A DNA stretch of 64,000 nucleotides, from positions 62,001-126,000 of the forward strand of contig JAENZE010000013.1 in assembly GCA_016841425.1 (NCBI GenBank), given 5' to 3'. Numbering within the stretch: position 1 is the first letter of the stretch; each line of letters starts with the position of its first letter. The stretch is from Syntrophomonas sp. (GTDB lineage Bacteria > Bacillota > Syntrophomonadia > Syntrophomonadales > Syntrophomonadaceae). The notes beneath the pieces were generated by a model. The model saw only the letters and a list, made by a program, of their open reading frames with translations. It made no database searches and had not been told where the DNA came from. The translations under genes were made by a program, and so were the position numbers. Shown one piece after another: positions 18,744-28,486 of this stretch.

Positions 18744-18813
18744 AAGTGGAAAGCCACTTGGGACAAAATCAGTTATTACAGGGAGTATAGCTGATTTCGT
18801 GGCTTTTCCACTT
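18744..18813. repeat. Long imperfect hairpin downstream of rqcH
   Basis: The outer arms AAGTGGAAAGCCAC (18744-18757) and GTGGCTTTTCCACTT (18799-18813) pair with one bulge. An inner pair AAATCAG/CTGATTT (18766-18772, 18791-18797) extends the stem. There is no T-tract. It could be a small non-autonomous element or RNA structure. The AT-rich DNA from 18814 to 19198 shows nothing else I can name. Confidence 0.6.
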
Positions 18814-19198
18814 CTTCATCAAATAATATTATTGAGTCCATTAAATATTAATATATATAGCTGTACCTGTTAATTATACCACTTACTACCAGTTTTGTTT
18901 TCTTTGATTGTGAACACTTTGTAAAACTACAGAATGTTACCATGTTTTTACATACGTTGATTATTATGGAAATAATATTAACATAGATATTATAGAAAAT
19001 AAAGATGGTCGATAATATTTTTACCTGCGTCCAATGAACAGCCATTTTGCATTAATAGTATTTACTGTAATTTGGTTGAAAAGACTTATGTTCTGATAAG
19101 TATAATAAATATACAAATTATCTGGCTATACTTAAGTATGAGAATTAAACATTTGGTTTAATTGAAAATAGTACCCTTAGCTAACATAAATAAATTTA

Positions 19199-19221
19199 AC
19201 CCGGGGTGTATTTCCCCGGGT
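19199..19221 (-). terminator. Terminator at the end of the pyr operon
   Basis: A perfect 8-bp stem ACCCGGGG/CCCCGGGT lies four bases past the last stop codon. On the minus strand it is followed by TTAAATTTATTT. The strong GC stem and position make it the likely end of the pyrimidine transcript. Confidence 0.8.
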
Positions 19222-19224
19222 AGT

Positions 19225-19521
19225 TTAATCCAGTATTTCCACACTGCCATCTTCATTTTGTCTTACTTTGCTGTTCGACTCCAGAATGTATATTTTCTTA
19301 TTAGGTCGGTCTATTACTACATCCCTGTTTACCAGGGTAGCAACTTCCTCTTTAGTCACCAAAGTACGAATTTGGACCCCGTTATCGTACATTTGTATGG
19401 TAAGCTCTCCGCTGTCCTTTTTTACAGTCTCTTTGTTGTGTCTCTGGTAAGGCTTGAGGAAAACATATTCATATCCTCCTTCGGTGAATTCGATCTCCTT
19501 ACCATTAAGAAATACTTTCAA
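19225..19521 (-). CDS. Hypothetical protein, last gene of the pyr operon
   Basis: 98 aa from a TTG start, seven bases after AAGGAGG. Not recognised. The sequence looks like a small beta-rich soluble protein (MKVFLNGKEIEFTEGGYEYV near the start, then RDVVIDRPNKKIYILESNSK) without signal or membrane segment. It lies 56 bp after pyrE and before the operon terminator, so it is probably co-transcribed with the pyrimidine genes, but no role in that pathway is evident. Confidence 0.65.
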   Translation of the reverse strand: MKVFLNGKEIEFTEGGYEYVFLKPYQRHNKETVKKDSGELTIQMYDNGVQIRTLVTKEEVATLVNRDVVIDRPNKKIYILESNSKVRQNEDGSVEILD

Positions 19522-19577
19522 TAATCTGCCTCCTTACCAATCAAACAAGAAGAAACTTCCCTTTGCTTGCTTTTGAG

Positions 19578-20153
19578 TTAACTGCGGCTGCCGGGTTTAT
19601 AAGCCTCAGATTGACCTTCCTTACACAGCGGGCATTCTGTCTGTTCCCATGATTGAATATCCATGGACAGAACCGCCTCTTGTTTAACCCCAAAAGACAC
19701 ACTTCCATTGCTGCGGTCTACCAGCACTGCTACCCCGGCTACCTCTCCGCCAGCTGCTTTAACTGCGTCCATGACTTCTTTTACTGATCCTCCGGTAGTC
19801 ACCACGTCTTCAACTACCAGAACTTTTTGTCCCGGGTCTATGGTAAATCCACGTCTAATTTCCATTTTACCATCTTTTCTTTCGGCAAATATTCCCGGCA
19901 CCCCAAGTTGACGCGCTACTTCATAAGATACAATAATTCCACCCATGGCCGGTCCTACTACCAGTTCGATCCCGTCGTTTTCAAATTTATCAGCAATATG
20001 TCGGGCCAACTGCTCTGTATAGGTCGGATACTGCAGTACCTGGGCACACTGCATATATTGATTACTGTGCCGTCCAGATGTCAACAGGAAATGTCCCTCC
20101 ATCAAAGCTCCAGAAACACTGAATATTTTTACTGCTTCTTCCCTGCTCAACAT
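19578..20153 (-). CDS. pyrE: Orotate phosphoribosyltransferase
   Basis: 191 aa. Joins orotate and PRPP to give OMP, the fifth step of UMP synthesis. The PRPP motif VLVVEDVVTTGGSVKEVMDA and the catalytic loop residues around AERKDGKMEIRRGF are present. ATG follows GGAGGAATAGATA. It begins 3 bp after pyrF, implying translational coupling. The C-terminus carries CPLCKEGQSEAYKPGS, a Cys pair seen in some clostridial PyrE proteins. Confidence 0.96.
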   Translation of the reverse strand: MLSREEAVKIFSVSGALMEGHFLLTSGRHSNQYMQCAQVLQYPTYTEQLARHIADKFENDGIELVVGPAMGGIIVSYEVARQLGVPGIFAERKDGKMEIRRGFTIDPGQKVLVVEDVVTTGGSVKEVMDAVKAAGGEVAGVAVLVDRSNGSVSFGVKQEAVLSMDIQSWEQTECPLCKEGQSEAYKPGSRS

Positions 20154-20156
20154 TAT

Positions 20157-20876
20157 CTATTCCTCCAATTCATTAATTATTTTCAAAGCAGCTTCAACCG
20201 GGCTGCCGGCTTTTACTATCGGTCGGCCGATCACCATATAATCAGCCCCCATATCCAGGGCCTGCCTGGGGGTAGTAATCCGTTTCTGGTCGTTAGCTTC
20301 TGACCAGGCCGGTCTTATCCCTGGTGTAACTATCTTGAAATCAGGCCCGCACGCCTGTCTAATAGCTCCTATCTCCTGAGGTGAACAAACTACCCCTTTT
20401 ATTCCGCATTCCTGTGCCATGATAGCCCATCTGACAACCAGGTCTTCAATCTGCATATCCTTAACATACATCTCCTGTTTCAGCTGTTCTTGATTAATAC
20501 TAGTCAGCACAGTTACTGCCAAAGTGATAGGCTCCGGCCGCTCCAGACGTTTAGATTCCTGCTTGAGTTCATCGGCCAGTGCCTGCATCATTTCCCGACC
20601 TCCCGCTGCATGCACGTTAAACATATGGCATCCCAGCCGAGCCATAACTCGACCTGCAGCGGCCACGGTATTGGGTATATCATGAAATTTTAAATCCACA
20701 AACACCTTTCCGCCCAGTTCATTGATTTCCCTGACTATGTCTGGTCCAACACTATTATATAGCTGCATACCGACCTTAAATACTCCTACATATCCAGCTA
20801 ATTCCCTTACCAGTGAAATCGCCTTTTCTTTGGAATCCACATCCAGTGCTAATACTATTCTATCCTGGGCCTGCAT
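20157..20876 (-). CDS. pyrF: Orotidine 5'-phosphate decarboxylase
   Basis: 239 aa TIM barrel that decarboxylates OMP to UMP. VLALDVDSKEKA opens the protein and VFVDLKFHDIPNTVA carries the catalytic Lys-Asp network. VTPGIRP and DYMVIGRPI form the phosphate-binding region. AAGGAGG precedes the ATG. Part of the contiguous pyr operon. Confidence 0.97.
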   Translation of the reverse strand: MQAQDRIVLALDVDSKEKAISLVRELAGYVGVFKVGMQLYNSVGPDIVREINELGGKVFVDLKFHDIPNTVAAAGRVMARLGCHMFNVHAAGGREMMQALADELKQESKRLERPEPITLAVTVLTSINQEQLKQEMYVKDMQIEDLVVRWAIMAQECGIKGVVCSPQEIGAIRQACGPDFKIVTPGIRPAWSEANDQKRITTPRQALDMGADYMVIGRPIVKAGSPVEAALKIINELEE

Positions 20877-20937
20877 CTTGTTACCTCCTTATCTGATGGC
20901 AGCTAAGCATGGCAGTTGCTGCAATCTATAGCAGCAT

Positions 20938-21873
20938 TTATAATACGGCTGCACCCACCAGTTCATTTATTCCTGTTAGTCCCTGCTCCGTTACATATTT
21001 CTCCAATCCCAGGGCAATCTCCTCTGCCACGACGGGATTAACAAAATTGCCGGTGCCAATAGACACTGCACTGGCTCCTGCCATAATAAATTCCAGGGCA
21101 TCCCGGGTATTAAGAATTCCTCCTCCACCCAGTATGGGAAGATCTACTTCTTTATACACCTGGTAAATCATGCGCAGAGCAACCGGTTTTATAGCCGGGC
21201 CCGACAGACCTCCAAATATATTGCCCAAAACCGGCTTTCTTCTATCAATGTCAACAGCCATACCCATTAAGGTATTTATCATAGATAGAGCATCGGCTCC
21301 TCCATCCCTGGCTGCTCTTGCAATGCTTACAATGTCAGTTACATTAGGTGATAGCTTAGGTATTACCGGCAGACTGGTTTCCGATTTTACAGCCTCAACC
21401 ACCTGTTTTACCAGATCCGGGTCAGTTCCGAACTGCATTCCACCCTGTTTCACATTGGGACAGGAAATGTTCAATTCTATACCAGCAATACCTGGGTGTT
21501 TATCGATTTTCCTGCTCAGCAGAGCATACTCATCCACCGTGTTTCCAGCAATATTAGCTATTACAGTCACTCTATCTTCTATCAGTGAAGGCAGATAAAC
21601 GTTTAGAAATACATCTATGCCGGGATTCTCCAGACCGATGGCGTTAAGCATGCCGGCTGGTGTTTCATAGATTCTGGGAGCTGGATTACCGCAACGCTCT
21701 TCCAGGGTAGTTCCCTTTACTATAACCGCTCCAATTCTCGAAATATCTATAAAATCCTGATACTCACGCCCATATCCAAAAGTTCCAGATGCTACTGCAA
21801 CCGGGTTCTGCATCTTCAGGCCACCTAGATTTACAGACATGTCGATCAGGTTCTCCCTGGTTTCCTCATTCAA
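20938..21873 (-). CDS. pyrD: Dihydroorotate dehydrogenase B, catalytic subunit
   Basis: 311 aa class 1B FMN enzyme oxidising dihydroorotate to orotate. [14 protein letters not shown] contains the catalytic cysteine of class 1 enzymes, and [15 protein letters not shown] and [16 protein letters not shown] are FMN-site blocks. It starts with TTG eight to nine bases after AGGAGG. Its partner PyrK, which passes electrons to NAD, is encoded immediately upstream. Confidence 0.96.
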   Translation of the reverse strand: MNEETRENLIDMSVNLGGLKMQNPVAVASGTFGYGREYQDFIDISRIGAVIVKGTTLEERCGNPAPRIYETPAGMLNAIGLENPGIDVFLNVYLPSLIEDRVTVIANIAGNTVDEYALLSRKIDKHPGIAGIELNISCPNVKQGGMQFGTDPDLVKQVVEAVKSETSLPVIPKLSPNVTDIVSIARAARDGGADALSMINTLMGMAVDIDRRKPVLGNIFGGLSGPAIKPVALRMIYQVYKEVDLPILGGGGILNTRDALEFIMAGASAVSIGTGNFVNPVVAEEIALGLEKYVTEQGLTGINELVGAAVL

Positions 21874-22011
21874 AAAGACTACCTCCTGTCTATGATATGG
21901 TAAGTATAATGTTCCAGGCTATTATTCAAGCTTCATTCAGCCAGGTAAAGATGACAAATCTCCTGTCCCTATATGGGGAGAAGCATCGGGTACCGGCTCC
22001 AATAAGGGCGC

Positions 22012-22806
22012 TCATGATCCCCCAGTTGATAATTGGACAGCATCCAGGGGGAATACGGGTCCATCTTTACATATTTTAACGTAGGCAGTATCGGTTTCTT
22101 TCAATTTTCGGGCGCATCCCAAGCAGGCTCCTACTCCGCAGGCCATATGTTCTTCCAGTGATAATTGTCCGGATATGCCGTGCTGTGATGCATAAGCGGC
22201 TACTGCTGACATCATAGGCTCCGGACCACAGGTATATATATAGTCTGTAGGGAGTGGTTCCAAAGCTTCTTTCATCATATCGGTTAGCAATCCTTTATAA
22301 CCAGAGCTTCCATCCATGGTGGCAACTTTATATTCCACTCCCAGTTTGCTGAACCTTCCCTGGGAACAAAGTTCATCACTGCTTCCAGTTCCATGAAGCA
22401 CAATAACCTCGTTATGCCGTGCCACTAGCTCACGGGTAAGGAAAAGCAGCGGTGCAATTCCTACCCCTCCTCCTATTAGGATAACTCTCCGGTTCTGGAC
22501 CAGGTCGAATCCCAGACCCAGAGGCCCCATGACATCAATAAGCTGCCCAGATCCATATCTGCTTAAAAGCTGAGTACCCCGACCTACTATTTTATATAAC
22601 AGGGTTATTCGTCCCGCATCCGGCTCTACATCGTAAAGGCTTAAGGGGCGTCGCAGTAAGGGATCGCTGTAATCTCCCAGCCTGACGTTCACAAACTGTC
22701 CTGGTTTAGATTCAGCGGCAATCCCCGGAGCTAGAAATTCCATTTCCCACAGGTCTCTGCCTGTTTGATGGTTGCTAATAACTGTTCCTTTTTCAGCTAA
22801 AGGCAT
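22012..22806 (-). CDS. pyrK: Dihydroorotate dehydrogenase B, electron-transfer subunit
   Basis: 264 aa FAD/[2Fe-2S] subunit. LLRRPLSLYDVE is the FAD motif, LIGGGVGIAPLLFL the NAD motif, and ACGVGACLGCARK with a later cysteine forms the iron-sulfur site. It couples PyrD to NAD+ reduction. ATG follows GGAGGTAGCAGG. It lies 138 bp upstream of pyrD, the widest gap inside the operon. That gap holds no recognisable gene. Confidence 0.96.
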   Translation of the reverse strand: MPLAEKGTVISNHQTGRDLWEMEFLAPGIAAESKPGQFVNVRLGDYSDPLLRRPLSLYDVEPDAGRITLLYKIVGRGTQLLSRYGSGQLIDVMGPLGLGFDLVQNRRVILIGGGVGIAPLLFLTRELVARHNEVIVLHGTGSSDELCSQGRFSKLGVEYKVATMDGSSGYKGLLTDMMKEALEPLPTDYIYTCGPEPMMSAVAAYASQHGISGQLSLEEHMACGVGACLGCARKLKETDTAYVKICKDGPVFPLDAVQLSTGGS

Positions 22807-22856
22807 CCTGCTACCTCCATGGTTTATTTTTTTACAAAAATGTCTCCATCCTAACT

Positions 22857-25800
22857 CTATTTATGCATTGCAGCTAGATATTCCTGCAAGGGCCTTATCT
22901 GCGCATTTTCACTGCCGATTCTGCTCCCGGTCTGCAATACCTCCATCACCACTTTAAGGGTATCCAATGAGGTAAGACAGGGCACGTTTAGTTCAACAGC
23001 AGCCCGCCGTATCTGAAAACCATCGCTGTATGGCTTTTTGCCATGAGTCAGGGTGTTGACAATGAAATCAACCCGACCTTCCCGAATAAGATCGACAATA
23101 TTGGGTGAACCTTCCTTTATCTTTTTAACCGTTTCGACTTTAATTCCTTGTTCTCTTAAGGCCCTGGCTGTACCCTCGGTGGCGGTTATCTTAAATCCCA
23201 TCCTGGCAAATTCGGACAGGAGAGGAATGGCTTCTTTCTTATCTCGCTCTGCGATAGTTGCTACTATATTTCCCTCTTCTGGTATTTCTACCCCGGCTGA
23301 TATCAAACCTTTATATATGGCACTCTGCAGCGAGTAATCAATACCCATCACTTCACCGGTGGATTTCATCTCCGGACCTAAAGTGATATCTACCTGATGG
23401 AGTTTATTGAAGGAAAATACCGGGACCTTAACTGCGTAGAATCCCATTTCTGGATATAACCCACCCTGGTGACCCATATCTCTCAAGGTTTTTCCGAACA
23501 TTATCTCGGTGGCTAATTTCACCATAGGTATCCCAGTAGTTTTGCTGATAAACGGTATGGTCCGGCTGGATCTGGGATTTACCTCGAGCACATAGAGTTC
23601 ACCTGCATGTTCTACGAACTGTATGTTTATCAACCCTCGCACATCAAGTTCCAAAGCCAATCGAGTGGTGTAATCTACTACTTTATCCCTGATCTCGGGA
23701 CATATATCATGGGCAGGAAATACCGCAGTGCTGTCACCAGAATGTACCCCGGCCCGTTCGATATGCTGCATAATACCAGGTATCAGGACTTCCTGGCCAT
23801 CACAGACGGCATCTACTTCTATCTCTTTGCCCATCAAGTACTTGTCAACCAGAACCGGATGCTCTTTATTTACCCGGGCCGCTGTTTCCATATACTGTTT
23901 CATCTCATCAATGTTGTCTACTATTTCCATGGCTCTGCCGCCCAGCACGTAGGAAGGCCTTACCAGCACCGGATAGCCAATAGTTTCTGCTGCTTTAATG
24001 GCTTCCTCCACCGAGTACACGCTTTTTCCCGGCGGTCGAGGTATTCCTAAATTTTCAACCATGGCATCAAATCGTTCCCGGTCTTCCGCCCGGTCGATGC
24101 TCTCGTTGGAGGTACCCAAAATCCTTATGCCTGCCCGAGATAAAGGGCCGGCCAGATTAATTGCAGTCTGTCCTCCAAACTGTACAATGACTCCTTCCGG
24201 ATTCTCCTCCTCCAGTATATTCATAACATCCTCAAATACCAGCGGTTCAAAATATAAGCGATCGGAAGTATCAAAATCAGTACTAACCGTTTCCGGATTG
24301 TTATTAACTATTATGGCTTTGATTCCTGCGTCTCGCAAAGCCCATACGGCATGCACCGAACAGTAATCGAACTCGACCCCCTGCCCGATGCGGATCGGCC
24401 CCGAGCCAATAACCAGCACTTTTCGTTGGTTCGGCTCATGGGTTGCTTCATTCTCCTGCTCGTAACAGGAATAAAAGTAAGGGGTTTGAGCATCAAATTC
24501 AGCGGCACAAGTATCTACCTGTTTATAGGTTGGTATTATACCCTTCTCCCGCCGAAATCTGCGCACATCTTCTTCCTGGATACCTTTTATAGTGGCTATC
24601 TCGCTATCGGAAAAGCCCATTTTCTTGGCTGCAGTCAGGGTTTCTCCATCCAGGGCTTTGTCCTTTAGAGCAAGTGCAAAATCAATAATATTTTTCAACT
24701 TTTTTAAAAAGTATTTATCTATCTGGGTGATATCCCATATTTCCTCTATGGTAAATCCGCGGGTAAATGCCTCAGCTATAATAAATATCCTCTCATCATC
24801 TGCATACTGCAAACGGGTTCTTAATCCCTCATCACTTACTTCCTGCAGTTCAGGTAAAAGCAGTCCATTAAGACCTATTTCCAGAGAACGTATGGATTTT
24901 AAAAAGGCTGCTTCAAAACTGCGGTCAATGGCCATTACTTCTCCAGTAGCCTTCATCTGAGTCCCCAGTTTACGATCCCCAAAAACGAATTTATCGAAAG
25001 GCCAACGCGGTACCTTTAACACTACATAGTCAATAGCCGGTTCAAAACAGGCAGTAGTAGTACCGGTAACAGTATTAGGTATTTCATCCAGGTAATATCC
25101 GATAGCTATTTTGGTAGTTACCCGGGCTATAGGATAGCCGGTAGCTTTCGAAGCCAGAGCACTGGAACGGCTGACCCGGGGGTTGACCTCAATAACATAA
25201 TACTTTTTGCTAAACGGGTCCAAGGCGAATTGTATATTGCAGCCTCCTGCTATTTTTAGGGCTCTAATTATCTTAATCGAAGCTGACCTCAGCATCTGGT
25301 ATTCTTCATCAGTTAAGGTTTGAGCTGGTGCAGCTACTATACTGTCGCCGGTATGGATACCTACCGGGTCCAAATTTTCCATAGAACAGATGGTAATGCA
25401 GTTATCATTGGCATCCCGCATTACTTCAAACTCAATCTCCTTATATCCGGCCACGCTTCTTTCAATAAGAGCCTGATGGATGGGACTGCTCTTTAATCCC
25501 CGATTGACGATGTTCAACAGTTCTTCTTCATCGGTGCAGTTGCCGCCGCCCGTTCCACCCAGGGTATAAGCGGGACGTACAATAAGCGGATATCCTATCT
25601 GATTGGCGAAATCAATAGCTTCCTGTACTGAATGCACTATAACGCTTTCCGGTATCGGTTCATTTATTTCCTGCATAGTATCCTTGAACATCTCCCTATC
25701 TTCAGCTCGATAGATAGCATCCAGAGGCATGCCTAATACCGGTACTCCCTTTTCATCCAGAATCCCAGCTTTATCCAGTGCCAGGGCCATATTGAGTCCT

Positions 25801-26081
25801 ATTTGTCCCCCGAGATTGGCAATGATCCCATCCGGTTTTTCTTTGTCCAGAATTTTAACCACGCTTTCGATGGTTATGGGCTCCATATATACCGAATCGG
25901 CAATATCAACATCGGTCATAATCGTAGCTGGATTGCTGTTTAGGAGAATAACCTTGATTCCTTCTTCTTTGATCGCTCTACAGGCTTGAGTTCCTGCATA
26001 ATCAAATTCCGCTGCCTGTCCGATGATAATTGGACCTGAGCCAATTACCAGTACTTTTTTCAAATCCTTATTCAGGGGCAT
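22857..26081 (-). CDS. carB: Carbamoyl phosphate synthase large subunit
   Basis: About 1074 aa, normal length. Two ATP-grasp halves phosphorylate bicarbonate and carbamate; the C-terminal ~130 residues form the MGS-like allosteric domain. KKVLVIGSGPIIIGQAAEFD and RKVLVIGSGPIRIGQGVEFD open the two halves. The frame extends to 26096, but that ATG overlaps the GGAGGG ribosome site, so ATG at 26081 is used. With an apparently inactive CarA glutaminase (next gene), this subunit may take free ammonia directly, as all CarB proteins can in vitro. Confidence 0.96.
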   Translation of the reverse strand: MPLNKDLKKVLVIGSGPIIIGQAAEFDYAGTQACRAIKEEGIKVILLNSNPATIMTDVDIADSVYMEPITIESVVKILDKEKPDGIIANLGGQIGLNMALALDKAGILDEKGVPVLGMPLDAIYRAEDREMFKDTMQEINEPIPESVIVHSVQEAIDFANQIGYPLIVRPAYTLGGTGGGNCTDEEELLNIVNRGLKSSPIHQALIERSVAGYKEIEFEVMRDANDNCITICSMENLDPVGIHTGDSIVAAPAQTLTDEEYQMLRSASIKIIRALKIAGGCNIQFALDPFSKKYYVIEVNPRVSRSSALASKATGYPIARVTTKIAIGYYLDEIPNTVTGTTTACFEPAIDYVVLKVPRWPFDKFVFGDRKLGTQMKATGEVMAIDRSFEAAFLKSIRSLEIGLNGLLLPELQEVSDEGLRTRLQYADDERIFIIAEAFTRGFTIEEIWDITQIDKYFLKKLKNIIDFALALKDKALDGETLTAAKKMGFSDSEIATIKGIQEEDVRRFRREKGIIPTYKQVDTCAAEFDAQTPYFYSCYEQENEATHEPNQRKVLVIGSGPIRIGQGVEFDYCSVHAVWALRDAGIKAIIVNNNPETVSTDFDTSDRLYFEPLVFEDVMNILEEENPEGVIVQFGGQTAINLAGPLSRAGIRILGTSNESIDRAEDRERFDAMVENLGIPRPPGKSVYSVEEAIKAAETIGYPVLVRPSYVLGGRAMEIVDNIDEMKQYMETAARVNKEHPVLVDKYLMGKEIEVDAVCDGQEVLIPGIMQHIERAGVHSGDSTAVFPAHDICPEIRDKVVDYTTRLALELDVRGLINIQFVEHAGELYVLEVNPRSSRTIPFISKTTGIPMVKLATEIMFGKTLRDMGHQGGLYPEMGFYAVKVPVFSFNKLHQVDITLGPEMKSTGEVMGIDYSLQSAIYKGLISAGVEIPEEGNIVATIAERDKKEAIPLLSEFARMGFKITATEGTARALREQGIKVETVKKIKEGSPNIVDLIREGRVDFIVNTLTHGKKPYSDGFQIRRAAVELNVPCLTSLDTLKVVMEVLQTGSRIGSENAQIRPLQEYLAAMHK

Positions 26082-26119
26082 AAAATTTCCCTCCATTTAT
26101 AGCTGTATTAATCAAGCAA

Positions 26120-27184
26120 TTAGAGCATATTAACAAATTCGTCATAATAAAAACCAGTCTCACTATATCCAGAAAAACCTTCGGGGTCGAACTGGACCGA
26201 AAAAGCTGGATACTCCCGATGCCTGATTCCTTCGATGCTATCATCGTTAAGGCTGCGTAAAGTAACCTCCCAACCATGGTCTGTAAGTGATTTTTCTTCT
26301 ATAGTAAAACCGTGGTTTTGAGTAGTAATATACACCCGGCCATTATGCAAATCCTTAACCGGATGATTGGTCCCCCGATGTCCGTATCTTAGACGGCTGG
26401 TTGCAGCTCCCATAGACAGGGCCAGAATCTGGTGCCCCAGGCCGATACCGAATACCGGTACTCTTCCAACAAGAGCCCGGCACGCATCTATAGCATACTG
26501 AAGAGCCTGGGGATCTCCGGGACCATCAGACAGAAATACCCCATCGGGTCGGAGCTCTATTATCTCTGCAGCAGTAGTAGTGGCTGGAACAGCAATAACC
26601 TGACAACCCCGTTCAGTAAAAGAATCTATAACTCCCTTTTTAGTCCCCAGATCTATCATAACGATGCGTTTTTCTCCTGAGCCAAAACTCATGATATTTT
26701 TGCGGGTGACGAATCTAACCATGTCACCAGTTAAATCCCGCGCTTCTTTCTTAGCCTTTTGTATGAGCCTTTCCAAACTGTTCAGATTATCAGTGATGAC
26801 ACCTCCCATGGTGCCATTACTTCTCAGTTCCCGGGTGAGCGCCCGGGTATCCACCTCGGTCAGCACCGGAATTTCGCTCTTATTCAAGAAGGTAATCAAG
26901 TCCGTTTCCATCTCATAATGACTGGGGAAATCAGTCGCCTCTCTTAAAACCAAACCTTTCACCATGGCAGAACGAGAAGCAAAACTTCTTTCATTGAATC
27001 CTACATTTCCCACCAGCGGGTAGGTCATAACCACAATCTGCCCATAATATGATGGATCAGTGATGATATCCTGGTAACTTATCATAGCAGTACTGAATAC
27101 CACTTCTCCTCCTGCCATACGACAGTCGTTCAGCAGTTTACCAGGGAAAACCCGGCCGTTTTCTAGAACCAGGTAGCCTTTCAT
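26120..27184 (-). CDS. carA: CarA-like small subunit with disrupted glutaminase triad
   Basis: 354 aa from ATG at 27184. It has the N-terminal CarA domain (YLVLENGRVFPGKLL) and a C-terminal class I amidotransferase domain. In active CarA the nucleophile lies in GICLGHQ and the histidine in QFHPE. Here the codons read GIGLGHQ (Gly248, GGC at 26441-26443) and QFDPE (Asp333, GAC at 26186-26188). Only the Glu335 position is kept. The frame is intact and TTQNHGF is conserved, so the protein is maintained, but glutamine hydrolysis should not be possible. Vertebrate CPS I, which also lacks the Cys, uses ammonia. Located between pyrC and carB. Confidence 0.93.
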   Translation of the reverse strand: MKGYLVLENGRVFPGKLLNDCRMAGGEVVFSTAMISYQDIITDPSYYGQIVVMTYPLVGNVGFNERSFASRSAMVKGLVLREATDFPSHYEMETDLITFLNKSEIPVLTEVDTRALTRELRSNGTMGGVITDNLNSLERLIQKAKKEARDLTGDMVRFVTRKNIMSFGSGEKRIVMIDLGTKKGVIDSFTERGCQVIAVPATTTAAEIIELRPDGVFLSDGPGDPQALQYAIDACRALVGRVPVFGIGLGHQILALSMGAATSRLRYGHRGTNHPVKDLHNGRVYITTQNHGFTIEEKSLTDHGWEVTLRSLNDDSIEGIRHREYPAFSVQFDPEGFSGYSETGFYYDEFVNML

Positions 27185-27199
27185 TGTTTTTATCACTCC

Positions 27200-28486
27200 T
27201 TAAACTATGCTGCCCTCACGGGCTACTATTTTCCCTTTTACAATGGTTATTACCGGCCAGCCTTTTAATTCCATACCTTTAAAAGGGGTATTTTTTCCCT
27301 TGGAATAGAAATTCTCCGGATTCACCTTGCGCACTTCTTCTGGGTCGATTATCGTAATATCTGCTGCCTTTCCTATTTCAAGAGTGCCGCGATCAAGACG
27401 CAATACATCAGCTGGCCCGCAGGTGAACAATCTCACCATATCAAATATATCAAGTAATCCCTGGTCTACCAGGCGGTCCATTATGACTGCCACAGCTGTT
27501 TCCAGTCCTGATATACCCATAGCTGCCAGCTGAAATTCACAATCCTTGGCTTCCTGGTGATGAGGGGCATGATCGGTGGCTATGCAGTCCACTGTTCCAT
27601 CCTGCAGTGCTTCGATCAAAGCCTGTATATGTTCGGTAGATCTAAGGGGCGGGTTAACCTTGGTATCAGTATTATAATCACCCAAAATTTCATCACTCAG
27701 AGTAAGGTGATGGGGAGTTACTTCACAGGTAACATTAATACCTTTTTCTCTGGCCATCCTTACCAGTTCAATAGAGCCACGGGTAGAAACATGGCAGAGA
27801 TGAATATGCCCTCCGGTTAATTCGGCCAGTCGTATATCACGTGCCACCATTAATTCTTCTGCAGCGGCAGGTATGCCTCTTAATCCATAGATGGTAGAAT
27901 AATATCCCTCGTGCATTTGTCCGTCATGAGAAAGATCCAGGTCTTCACAATGGGAAAGCACTGGTATACCAAACATTTTAGTATATTCAAGTGCATTACG
28001 CATGACACTGGCTTTCTTAACCGGTTTGCCATCATCAGATATGGCTATGCACCCGGCAGCCAGCAGGTCGGCAACTTCACTCAGTTCTTTTCCTTCCTGC
28101 TTCTTGGTTATGGTGCCGATAGGGAAAACATTAACTACCCCGGCTTTTTCAGCCTTCTCCCTGATAAAACGAACTACCGGAGCACTATCTGCCACTGGAT
28201 CAGTATTGGGCATACAGCAAACAGATGTAAATCCTCCTGCTGCCGCCGCCCGGGTTCCAGTAGCTATGTCTTCTTTATATTCAAAACCTGGTTCTCTTAA
28301 ATGGACATGCATATCAATAAATCCAGGACAGACTATCATATTCGAGGCATCGATTACGTCACCGTCCTCAGGGTCAATATTGATACCAATCTCGATAATG
28401 GAACCATTCTCAATCAGTACATCCATAATATCGTCCAGCTCATTTGCAGGGTCAATAACCCTTCCGCCTTTAACCAGCAATCTCAT
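27200..28486 (-). CDS. pyrC: Dihydroorotase
   Basis: 428 aa, class I (Bacillus-type) amidohydrolase cyclising carbamoyl aspartate. DMHVHLREPGFEYKEDI holds the metal-binding HxH and the substrate-binding Arg. Other metal ligands fall in LSHCEDLDL and LCHVSTRG, and ATDHAPHH holds the catalytic Asp. ATG follows GGGGGGG at good distance and overlaps the pyrB end by 17 bp, consistent with coupling. Confidence 0.97.
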   Translation of the reverse strand: MRLLVKGGRVIDPANELDDIMDVLIENGSIIEIGINIDPEDGDVIDASNMIVCPGFIDMHVHLREPGFEYKEDIATGTRAAAAGGFTSVCCMPNTDPVADSAPVVRFIREKAEKAGVVNVFPIGTITKKQEGKELSEVADLLAAGCIAISDDGKPVKKASVMRNALEYTKMFGIPVLSHCEDLDLSHDGQMHEGYYSTIYGLRGIPAAAEELMVARDIRLAELTGGHIHLCHVSTRGSIELVRMAREKGINVTCEVTPHHLTLSDEILGDYNTDTKVNPPLRSTEHIQALIEALQDGTVDCIATDHAPHHQEAKDCEFQLAAMGISGLETAVAVIMDRLVDQGLLDIFDMVRLFTCGPADVLRLDRGTLEIGKAADITIIDPEEVRKVNPENFYSKGKNTPFKGMELKGWPVITIVKGKIVAREGSIV

